A stretch of DNA of 64,000 nt. It comes from Bacteroidia bacterium. Its GTDB lineage: Bacteria > Bacteroidota > Bacteroidia > Palsa-965. Under the pieces are notes generated by a model. It had not been told where the DNA came from, did not search any database, and worked only from the letters and a program-made list of their open reading frames with translations. Below are positions 26,969-34,089 of this stretch, in pieces. The translations under genes were made by a program, and so were the position numbers. Every line of letters begins with the position of its first letter. The stretch's first letter is position 1. The stretch lies in the NCBI GenBank assembly GCA_023151315.1, contig JAKLJE010000007.1, forward strand, positions 99,041 to 163,040, read 5' to 3'.

Positions 26969-27235
26969 TTATGCCAAGAGATATGTGTCAGGATCGTTAT
27001 TACCAGACTGCTGCCCGCTTGCATCCCGAGTGATAGAATCATTAAGTGTCACATCCTTAGAGGCTAAAGAATTAGCTGGCGGTCTTGTGTAAGCTATCGA
27101 ACCGCCTGAACCGCCATACCCTGGACCACCAACAGTTAATGTTTGTAGACCACCGCTACCTCGATCAGTAAATCCTGAGCTTAAAGCAGTGGTATTCTTA
27201 TCTGCTATGTGAAGCGATAACTTTTTATCAGTCAT
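26969..27235 (-). CDS. Candidate RiPP precursor peptide
   Basis: An 88-residue peptide started at the ATG at 27235 (a TTG two codons upstream is possible). MTDKKLSLHIADKNTTALS resembles the KLSL-type leader of Bacteroidota modified peptides, followed by a Gly-rich stretch with several Gly-Gly sites (GSGG at about 27-30, VGGPGYGGSGG), and a C-terminal segment rich in Ser, Thr, Asp and Asn (ASKDVTLNDSITRDASGQ) and without Cys. Such Ser/Thr plus Asp composition suits ATP-grasp side-chain ester formation. It lies in the maturase operon, 44 nt ahead of the DUF6624 gene. The function is inferred from context and composition. Confidence 0.6.
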   Translation of the reverse strand: MTDKKLSLHIADKNTTALSSGFTDRGSGGLQTLTVGGPGYGGSGGSIAYTRPPANSLASKDVTLNDSITRDASGQQSGNNDPDTYLLA

Positions 27236-27273
27236 TGTCAATTCAATTTAAGGTTAAATAACTTTTTCTACTT

Positions 27274-28062
27274 CTATGCTGGATACTCCCAATCCAATCC
27301 TTCAGCAATTACATTGAAAGATTCCGCCACTTGTGTTGAAGCCTTGAGCAAATACGTTGCCTTTAAAGCGTAGTCGTTTCCGCCAAATACTTTGCGAGCT
27401 GAGTAACTTACAGCTGTTCCGGATTTTGTTACAGCGCCTACAGGAATTTCGCTGAATAAGTAATTTGTTGTTCCATTGTAAATAAAAAGCCGAATCATTC
27501 CTGGTGTTGTATTGACTGTAGCCTTGATATTTACGGACTGAATATTACATCCTTTTTTACTGCTATCAGGGGTAAGTACGGTAGACAATGTTCCGGAACC
27601 ATCCAGATTAGAGTTTGCTGTAGATACAATGGTCATTCCCGTATTCGCGATAAATTTTGTAGAGTCCGGCCTTACAGAAGTTGTGTAATACGCCCAGTCG
27701 AGCCCTTCCGCGATGACATTAAACGTTTCTGCATTTTGCGTAGCCGCTTTCAAAACATAGCCCGACTTAAGCGCATAATTGATCTCCAAATAAATTTCAA
27801 AACTTGGATCAACACTTGATTTTGTTATCGCCGGCACCTCAATCTCAGAAATCAATTCAGTAGCACCACCCCCTGTTACGAAAAGGCGAATCATGCCCTG
27901 CGTGGTATTGGTTTGAGCTTTGACAATAATGGATTTAACAAGCGTCCCGTTTGACGCCGCTGTCAATACCGTTCCTAAAGTTCCGGTACCGTCCAGATTA
28001 CTGTTCGCCGTTGAAATTGTAACACAGCCCGTATTGGCCGTGTATTGTGTTTCTGCTGCCAT
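27274..28062 (-). CDS. Protein with two copies of an unknown beta domain
   Basis: A 262-residue protein made of two ~128-residue repeats. Each starts with ANTGxxxxSTANSNLDG(T/S)GTL and ends with FNVIAEGLDW(A/E)Y; the middle has MIRLF followed by a short loop and a second sheet. No signal peptide is visible. The gene 27 nt upstream encodes one more copy. Similar modules occur, as far as I recall, in phage tail or virion-associated proteins, but I cannot confirm the family here. It is 32 nt from the precursor candidate, so it appears to be part of the same transcript. A structural, carrier or substrate role is open. Confidence 0.65.
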   Translation of the reverse strand: MAAETQYTANTGCVTISTANSNLDGTGTLGTVLTAASNGTLVKSIIVKAQTNTTQGMIRLFVTGGGATELISEIEVPAITKSSVDPSFEIYLEINYALKSGYVLKAATQNAETFNVIAEGLDWAYYTTSVRPDSTKFIANTGMTIVSTANSNLDGSGTLSTVLTPDSSKKGCNIQSVNIKATVNTTPGMIRLFIYNGTTNYLFSEIPVGAVTKSGTAVSYSARKVFGGNDYALKATYLLKASTQVAESFNVIAEGLDWEYPA

Positions 28063-28089
28063 TGTATTTGATTTAGTGTGTGAATTCGC

Positions 28090-28482
28090 TTAAGGGTATG
28101 TAATATTCAATCCTTCCACTTCAAGTGAAATTTTTTTACCTGCATTGGTGGAGGCCATGAAATAATAACCTGATTGCAATGAAAAATTTAACGGGATAAC
28201 GCATTGTGCGGTTGCCCACACTGAACTCGCTCCTCCGCCTTCAGGGCGAAAGAGAATTTCTTCTAACAAATAAATACTGTCACCATCCGGAGAAATAAAC
28301 AATCGTACAATATCTCCGTTACCCAGAGCTACTTGTGATTTAATTGTAACTGTTTTAATAAATGTTCCGCTGTCTGCCGCGGTAAGCAATGTTACTATGG
28401 TTCCGCTTCCGTCAAGCGCCGTGTTAGCCACACTTACTTTCCCGATTCCTGTATTCGCCTGAAACTTTGCGTAACTATCCAT
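28090..28482 (-). CDS. Single-copy version of the unknown beta domain
   Basis: A 130-residue protein with one copy of the repeat found twice in the next gene: FQANTGIGKVSVANTALDGSGTI at the start, VRLFISPDGDS in the middle, EVEGLNITYP at the end. The family assignment is unknown and no signal peptide is present. Because the three domain copies are diverged (roughly 30-45% identity by eye), the duplication is not recent. The gene is 27 nt upstream of the two-domain gene and 108 nt behind the LytTR gene. Confidence 0.65.
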   Translation of the reverse strand: MDSYAKFQANTGIGKVSVANTALDGSGTIVTLLTAADSGTFIKTVTIKSQVALGNGDIVRLFISPDGDSIYLLEEILFRPEGGGASSVWATAQCVIPLNFSLQSGYYFMASTNAGKKISLEVEGLNITYP

Positions 28483-28590
28483 TGCACTATTTTTTAGCTA
28501 AACAAAACCAAATCACATACAAACTCAAGTACGTTTCAAGGAACGTAGCGGATAATCAAACCAACGTGTCATTTTAACAAACCAACGCAG

Positions 28591-28923
28591 CTATTTGCCA
28601 AAACAGCTTTTGAGTTTGCTCTTGCTCCTTTGTGCTAAAGGAACGGTGTGTGAGTTAATCATAATTATCAGATTTTCTCTCCACACTATTGTTTGTATGA
28701 AATTCAGGTTGATCAAATGTGATTTGTGAACTCTGAAAAACCGCGCATCACACAACAGCTTCTCCAGTACTTTCAAATGATACGAATACAAAAGCTGCTT
28801 ACCGCAACACAGGTGTACCAAAGCCTGCGATCCAAACGCTTCTGCACGAATAATATCCTCAATTTTAATACACTCCGATTTTAATCCGGATGATATTAGC
28901 ATTTGAGACAAGGCTGCAGTCAT
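28591..28923 (-). CDS. Standalone LytTR DNA-binding regulator
   Basis: A 110-residue protein consisting almost only of a LytTR domain: KIEDIIRAEAFGSQALVHLC, then LEKLLCDARFFRVHKSHLINLNFI, the most conserved part of the fold. There is no receiver or membrane domain, so any signal input must come through another protein. LytTR proteins bind promoter DNA in 9-bp direct or inverted repeats. As first gene of the minus-strand block, it may control the RiPP-like operon. A 12-bp inverted repeat lies upstream at 29142-29173. The TPR/SpoIIE proteins elsewhere in the window give no clue to a partner. Confidence 0.8.
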   Translation of the reverse strand: MTAALSQMLISSGLKSECIKIEDIIRAEAFGSQALVHLCCGKQLLYSYHLKVLEKLLCDARFFRVHKSHLINLNFIQTIVWRENLIIMINSHTVPLAQRSKSKLKSCFGK

Positions 28924-29141
28924 TTAGATCGGGCTTTAGTTTTTTCTCTTTCTCAATCATCCTGCGCATTCTTAGTAAAATTTTCATGATCAATCTCTAA
29001 CAATAAAAAATACTTTAAAACATAATTTATCCCCATTTCGGACATTCATAATGCAAGATTGCCCCCCCATTTTTCTGTATTTCAATATTTTAACTTAACA
29101 AAAATGGACAGTCATTTAGTCGCCGTATAACAGTGCAGAGT

Positions 29142-29173
29142 ACATGTGAAATGTATTGATGCATTTCATATGT
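29142..29173. promoter_or_regulatory. 12-bp inverted repeat upstream of LytTR gene and hemB
   Basis: ACATGTGAAATG (29142-29153) and CATTTCATATGT (29162-29173) are complementary at 11 of 12 positions around an 8-nt centre. No T-run follows, so it is a better operator candidate than a terminator. Confidence 0.45.
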
Positions 29174-29263
29174 GACATTAACACTGAATAAGTCCGAATT
29201 CCGGCGAATGAACCGTGAATCCCCGAACGATGAACTAAACAACCGTCAACCTTGAACAATAAC

Positions 29264-29271
29264 TACCTTTG
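29264..29271 (+). promoter_or_regulatory. -7 promoter element of hemB
   Basis: TACCTTTG, a perfect TAnnTTTG match, 17 nt before the hemB ATG at 29289. Confidence 0.6.
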
Positions 29272-29288
29272 TCCTAAATTCAACACCA

Positions 29289-30257
29289 ATGAACATCCGT
29301 CCACGCCGCACACGCAAAACCGCAATTTCACGCAACATGGTTGCAGAAACACGTTTGAATAAAGACATGTTTGTGTATCCGTATTTCGTTACACACGGTA
29401 AAGGTATTGTGCATCCGATCAAAGCTATGCCGGGCATTTCGCATTTTTCAATTGACACGTTAATTGAAGATGTGCGCAAGGGTTTGCAACATGGCATCAA
29501 CAAAGTATTGCTGTTCGGAGTAGGAGAAGAAAAGACGGAAGACGGCAGTTCATCGCACAGTCACCACAGCATTGTACCGCAAGCGGTGAGTGCTTTGAAA
29601 AAAGAATTCGGTGATGCGCTTTACGTGATCACAGACGTTTGCGTTTGCGCATATACTTCACACGGACATTGCGGTATCCTTGAAGAAGGATATGTGAACA
29701 ACGATAAATCCGTTGATCTGCTTTGCAAGATGGCGTTGTCGCATGCACAAGCGGGCGCAGATATGGTTGCGCCTTCGGATATGATGGATGGTCGTATTGG
29801 CGCCATTCGTGAAACGCTCGACGATCATGGTTTCGTGAACACGGGAATCATGTCGTACTCGGTGAAATTCGCTTCCGCTTATTACGGTCCTTTCCGTGAA
29901 GCAGCAGATTCTTCTCCACAGTCGGGCGATCGCAAAGCATATCAGATGGATCCACGCAACGGCAATGAAACGATTCGCGAGGCGTTACTGGATGAAGATG
30001 AAGGTGCGGACATTCTTATGGTGAAACCGGCACTCGCCTATCTCGATATTATTCGCCGAGTGAAAGATGCAACCTTACTTCCGTTGGCATGTTATAATGT
30101 TTCCGGAGAATACAGCATGGTGAAAGCTGCAGCTTCTCAGGGATTGATCGACGAACAACGCATTGTGATGGAAAACATGACAGCGTTTGCAAGAGCGGGT
30201 TGTGATATCATTATCACGTATCACGCAAGAGATATTGTAGAGAAAGGCTGGTTGTAA
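29289..30257 (+). CDS. hemB: Porphobilinogen synthase (delta-aminolevulinate dehydratase)
   Basis: A 322-residue enzyme condensing two 5-aminolevulinate molecules to porphobilinogen. DVCVCAYTSHGHCG has the three cysteines of the zinc-dependent type; the Schiff-base lysine is in ADILMVKPALAYLD, with the second lysine region around ADMVAPSDMMDGRI. It supplies the substrate of HemCD, encoded 9.6 kb upstream and separated from it by the accessory block. It has its own promoter, so the insertion need not affect its expression. Confidence 0.96.
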   Translation: MNIRPRRTRKTAISRNMVAETRLNKDMFVYPYFVTHGKGIVHPIKAMPGISHFSIDTLIEDVRKGLQHGINKVLLFGVGEEKTEDGSSSHSHHSIVPQAVSALKKEFGDALYVITDVCVCAYTSHGHCGILEEGYVNNDKSVDLLCKMALSHAQAGADMVAPSDMMDGRIGAIRETLDDHGFVNTGIMSYSVKFASAYYGPFREAADSSPQSGDRKAYQMDPRNGNETIREALLDEDEGADILMVKPALAYLDIIRRVKDATLLPLACYNVSGEYSMVKAAASQGLIDEQRIVMENMTAFARAGCDIIITYHARDIVEKGWL

Positions 30258-30347
30258 TCAGTAAAAAGCCTGAACGTGCAGATAAATACCACGCGCGGAT
30301 AAAATATTTCGCCTGATCTACCGACTACATCTTCACATCAGGCAACT

Positions 30348-31181
30348 ATGTCAAAAACTATTCTCATCACCGGCACATCTTCAGGTATTGGTCGTGCCAC
30401 TGTAAAATACTTCAGCGAACGCGGTTGGAATGTGGCCGCTACCATGCGCAATCCTCAGAAGGAAACTGAACTGAACAAACTCAAGGGTGTGAAACTTTAC
30501 GCTCTCGACGTTCAGAAACAGGAAAGCATAGACTCCGCAATCTCAGCGGCAATTTCCGACTTCGGCAAGATCGACGTTATTGTAAATAACGCAGGCTACG
30601 GAGCGGTTGGTGCTTTTGAAGCGGCGTCAGACGAACAAATTCGTCGTCAGTTTGATACGAATGTGTTCGGGGTAATGAATGTTACCAGAGGGATTCTTCC
30701 GCATTTCAGAAGCAAAAAAGCGGGTACGATTATCAACGTTACATCCATGGGCGGACATTTGACATTTCCGCTGTACAGCATTTATCATGCAACCAAATGG
30801 GCGGTAGAAGGATTCAGCGAATCACTTCATTATGAACTTCGGCCATTCAATATCAGAATCAAGAACATTACACCGGGTCCGATCAAAACCGATTTCTACG
30901 ATCGCTCCCAGGATGTATTTCATAAAGAGGGATTGAATGCATACGACAACTACGTCAATGCGGCATTGAAAAATTCCAACGAGTTCGGCAAAAATGCACC
31001 GGGACCGGAAGTGGTTGCTAAAACTATCTGGAAAGCTGCGAATAGCTCGTCATCAAAATTGCGTTACGCCTCTGATCTTTTAGGAAGATTTACATTATTC
31101 TCACGCAAAGCTCTTCCGTTAAGTTGGTACTTTGCAGTGATCAGAATGATGACGGAAAAAGGATTCGTTCCGAACAAGTGA
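30348..31181 (+). CDS. Short-chain dehydrogenase/reductase
   Basis: A 277-residue classical SDR. The NAD(P)-binding motif is TGTSSGIGRA (8-17), NNAGYG marks the central strand and YHATKWAVEGF holds the catalytic Tyr-x3-Lys; the upstream Ser is in NVTSMGG. The substrate is not evident; the close sequence type is used for ketone or retinol-like substrates. The metallo-hydrolase gene starts 10 nt downstream, so the two are probably co-transcribed. Confidence 0.88.
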   Translation: MSKTILITGTSSGIGRATVKYFSERGWNVAATMRNPQKETELNKLKGVKLYALDVQKQESIDSAISAAISDFGKIDVIVNNAGYGAVGAFEAASDEQIRRQFDTNVFGVMNVTRGILPHFRSKKAGTIINVTSMGGHLTFPLYSIYHATKWAVEGFSESLHYELRPFNIRIKNITPGPIKTDFYDRSQDVFHKEGLNAYDNYVNAALKNSNEFGKNAPGPEVVAKTIWKAANSSSSKLRYASDLLGRFTLFSRKALPLSWYFAVIRMMTEKGFVPNK

Positions 31182-31191
31182 TTGCATTGCC

Positions 31192-32181
31192 ATGACGGAA
31201 AACAATAAGTACATCCACAACCCTGAACTTCCCTTTATCAAAGAGAACATCGAGGGAAATCTGTTAGTCAATAACAGATTTGTCAATGAAGATCGCGTGT
31301 TCGGCGCGGGTTTCAGCACCGTACTGCAATGGATGTTTACCGCCAATCCGCAACGCAGTCAGAAAAAATCAGATGCATATCGTCCGAACGTTGAGCATGA
31401 TGAATCAATATTTCATGATGGTCCGGATGCTATTTGCTGGCTCGGACACTCCACATTCATTCTGCGCATCAATAACAAGCGTTTGCTCACTGATCCGATT
31501 GCCTATGATCTGCCCGGAGTAAAACGTTTGATTCCGTTTCCATTCAAAACTAAAGATGTGATCAACATTGATTACATCCTGCTTTCACATTCACACCGCG
31601 ACCATTTTGATCGCCGCACGTTTAAGGAAATCGTCAAACGAAATCCGGATGTGAAAGTTTATTGTCCGCTGCGAATGAAATCTTTGATACAACGCGAAGG
31701 TGCACGATTTGTAACGGAAGCAGCGTGGTATCAGGAATTCAAATCGGACGAAAGCGGAATCCGTTTTGTATTCCTTCCTGCGAAACACTGGAACCGCAGA
31801 TATATGCATGATACGAATCGTGAGCTGTGGGGCGCGTTCTGGATCGGTTCGCACAAGCAGTCCATCTACTTTGCAGGAGATACCGCCTATCACTCTCACT
31901 TCAAAGATGCGCGGCAGGTTCTTCCTGATATCAAGCATGCGATGCTGCCCATCGGTGCTTATAAACCATCTTTCATGATGAAGGACTCCCACACTTCACC
32001 TGATGAAGCAGTACAGGCATTCCGTGATCTTGGTGCTGAGAAGTTTATTCCCATGCATTTCGCAACTTATGATCTCTCTGATGAACCGGTAAGCGAACCA
32101 ATCAACACCGTTCACAAGCTCCTAGCTCCTGCTGAAATGCTGACAACAGATTTCGCTGCAGGGCGCGTTTATCAGCTCTGA
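31192..32181 (+). CDS. MBL-fold metallohydrolase, NAPE-PLD/UlaG-like
   Basis: A 329-residue metallo-beta-lactamase-fold hydrolase. Zinc ligands are visible in SHSHRDHFD and in the AGDTAYHSHF region; WLGHSTFILRINNKRLLTDPI and the final PMHFATYDL place it with the NAPE-PLD / L-ascorbate-lactonase-like branch, whose members cleave phosphodiesters of lipids or sugar lactones. The substrate is unknown. It follows the SDR by 10 nt. Confidence 0.85.
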   Translation: MTENNKYIHNPELPFIKENIEGNLLVNNRFVNEDRVFGAGFSTVLQWMFTANPQRSQKKSDAYRPNVEHDESIFHDGPDAICWLGHSTFILRINNKRLLTDPIAYDLPGVKRLIPFPFKTKDVINIDYILLSHSHRDHFDRRTFKEIVKRNPDVKVYCPLRMKSLIQREGARFVTEAAWYQEFKSDESGIRFVFLPAKHWNRRYMHDTNRELWGAFWIGSHKQSIYFAGDTAYHSHFKDARQVLPDIKHAMLPIGAYKPSFMMKDSHTSPDEAVQAFRDLGAEKFIPMHFATYDLSDEPVSEPINTVHKLLAPAEMLTTDFAAGRVYQL

Positions 32182-32419
32182 AATCCTGAGGAAAGTCAGT
32201 TCCCGATTCGGGTTGTCCGATCATTGTTACAACTCAACGGACAACAGCATCCATTCGTCCGGTTTTCAACATAGAGCCGGTTAATTTCAGAGGGGAAATG
32301 CACAATTTACAGGTCAACGAACAAGCTTATCCGTTCGTCAGATTTGCATTACACATCGTCGAACTTACGGCTTCCTACCCTGTTTTGGCAGCACCTTTGT
32401 AATGTAATCGCGAAACAAG

Positions 32420-32827
32420 ATGACAAGCGAAATGACCAAACCCCTTTATTCAATCAGCACAGTGGAATTCCCTGTAATTCGCATTGACTATGCGGACGAC
32501 GCCTTAATGTCGCTGGATGAATGTCACAAACTTACAGCAGATGTTTACAACCGGTACGGACACTTCAAACTCGGCGTGATTCATGTTGCGGGAAAATCCA
32601 CCAACATTGACGAAAACGTTCGTGATTATATTGCGGAACGTTCCCGTAACGGAGAAAAATTTGCGGAGGCTTTTGTAATCAAAAATCTAAATCAAAGAAT
32701 ACTGGCTAACTTCTACCTGCGGATCTTCCGTCCGGGATGTCCAACCGAAGTATTCAGTAATGAGGCCGATGCAATACGCTGGATTAAATCCCATCTTCCG
32801 AACAGAAGCACACATTCCCTGAATTAA
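32420..32827 (+). CDS. STAS/SEC14-like (SpoIIAA-fold) small protein
   Basis: A 135-residue protein with alternating strands and helices like the STAS/SpoIIAA fold: VIRIDYADDALMSLDECHKL, then KLGVIHVAGKSTN, AEAFVIKNLNQRILANFYL and the final VFSNEADAIRWI. The family is common in Bacteroidota with no fixed function; the STAS-like fold makes it a conceivable anti-anti-sigma-type partner for the SpoIIE phosphatases in this window, but there is no direct evidence. CACCTTTG at 32392 is one base from the -7 consensus. The 238 nt upstream contain nothing I recognise. Confidence 0.6.
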   Translation: MTSEMTKPLYSISTVEFPVIRIDYADDALMSLDECHKLTADVYNRYGHFKLGVIHVAGKSTNIDENVRDYIAERSRNGEKFAEAFVIKNLNQRILANFYLRIFRPGCPTEVFSNEADAIRWIKSHLPNRSTHSLN

Positions 32828-32851
32828 TTCCGATCTCATCTCCGCGCAGTG

Positions 32852-32859
32852 TATATTTG
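32852..32859 (+). promoter_or_regulatory. -7 promoter element directly before queA
   Basis: TATATTTG matches TAnnTTTG and ends 3 nt before the ATG at 32863, so transcription would start at or very near the first codon (leaderless mRNA). Confidence 0.5.
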
Positions 32860-32862
32860 CGC

Positions 32863-34080
32863 ATGAATCCGCGTGACATACGCATCAGCGACTACACATA
32901 TTCTCTTCCTGAAGAACGCATAGCACAACACCCGCTTGCGGATCGCGACACTTCAAAGCTATTGCTTTACAAAAACGGCAGTATCGCTGATCACACCTTT
33001 CGTGAAATTCCACAATTGCTTCCGGAAGAATCCTTGATTGTATTCAACACAACACGTGTTGTTCGCGCACGGATAATAATGCATCGTGCTTCCGGAGCTG
33101 AAATTGAAATTTTCTGCACGGATGCTGCTGACTCTTCCGCCGGATTTATTGATATGCTTTCACGTAAAGGTGAGGTTGACATTAAAGCTTTCGCCGGTAA
33201 TGCCAAACGATGGAAGGACGGGGAAACTCTTGAGTCGCAAAAGCAGCATCTGATTTTATCTGCCACCAAACTGGAGCCAAGCGGTGATCAGTGGAAAATC
33301 CGCTTGAGCTGGAATAATTCCGACGTTACGTTTGCAGAAATTCTGGAGTTGTTCGGCAACATTCCATTGCCTCCTTACATGAAACGCGGTGAGGAAAGCG
33401 AAGATCAGATTCGATACCAGACAGTTTATGCGAACCGGGAAGGATCGGTTGCTGCTCCAACGGCAGGATTGCACTTCACCAATGATGTGCTGGAGAAAAT
33501 CAAGTTGCGAAAAATCAAACGTGCAGATGTAACATTACACGTGGGTGCCGGAACTTTCAAACCCATTAAGTCGGAGATGATGAAAGATCACGACATGCAC
33601 AGAGAACAGATTTTCTTTACACGCGATCTCGTTCTGGATCTTCTGAATCATCTCAATACAGGTATTACCGCGGTAGGCACTACAGCCATGCGTACGCTTG
33701 AAAGTATCTATTGGTTCGGCAAACAATTGGTTGTTGAAGCAGGCACTTACCGCAACTCCGTATTTGTGGGACAATGGGAACCGTATGACAACACCGTTGA
33801 TGTTCCTGTTTCCGTTGCATTGCGTACCGTTGCAGACTGGATGCAGGAAAACAATCTGAATGAAGTTACAGGCTACACGCAGATCATGATTGCACCTGGT
33901 TATCGATTCAAAATAGTTTCTTCATTGATCACAAACTTCCATCAGCCCGAAAGCACCTTGTTGTTGCTGGTTGCGGCGTTCACCGGGGAAGATTTCAGAA
34001 AGATCTATGACCATGCACTCAATAATGATTACCGTTTTCTGAGCTATGGCGACAGCAGTTTGCTCTTCAGAAATGATTAA
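32863..34080 (+). CDS. queA: tRNA preQ1(34) S-adenosylmethionine ribosyltransferase-isomerase
   Basis: A 405-residue QueA, which transfers the ribosyl part of SAM to preQ1 at tRNA position 34 to make epoxyqueuosine. Characteristic segments are IAQHPLADRDTSKLL, IPLPPYMKRG, SVAAPTAGLHF, and LHVGAGTFKPI, ending with LITNFHQPESTLLLLV. At about 405 residues it is longer than the E. coli type (about 350), as is usual in this phylum. The frame also has a TTG two codons upstream (32857), which lies inside the -7 element, so ATG 32863 is preferred. Confidence 0.93.
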   Translation: MNPRDIRISDYTYSLPEERIAQHPLADRDTSKLLLYKNGSIADHTFREIPQLLPEESLIVFNTTRVVRARIIMHRASGAEIEIFCTDAADSSAGFIDMLSRKGEVDIKAFAGNAKRWKDGETLESQKQHLILSATKLEPSGDQWKIRLSWNNSDVTFAEILELFGNIPLPPYMKRGEESEDQIRYQTVYANREGSVAAPTAGLHFTNDVLEKIKLRKIKRADVTLHVGAGTFKPIKSEMMKDHDMHREQIFFTRDLVLDLLNHLNTGITAVGTTAMRTLESIYWFGKQLVVEAGTYRNSVFVGQWEPYDNTVDVPVSVALRTVADWMQENNLNEVTGYTQIMIAPGYRFKIVSSLITNFHQPESTLLLLVAAFTGEDFRKIYDHALNNDYRFLSYGDSSLLFRND

Positions 34081-34089
34081 TTTGGCGCG

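Larger units (their letters stand above)
28924..29288. other. AT-rich divergent intergenic region between the LytTR gene and hemB
   Basis: 365 nt with no coding potential noticed. It holds a run of seven C at about 29065, the inverted repeat at 29142-29173 and the hemB -7 element at 29264-29271. No tRNA or riboswitch-like fold was recognised. Confidence 0.6.

Noticed and set aside
29142-29173. Terminator
   Set aside because: The inverted repeat has no T-run on either side and lies between divergent starts, where a terminator is not needed.
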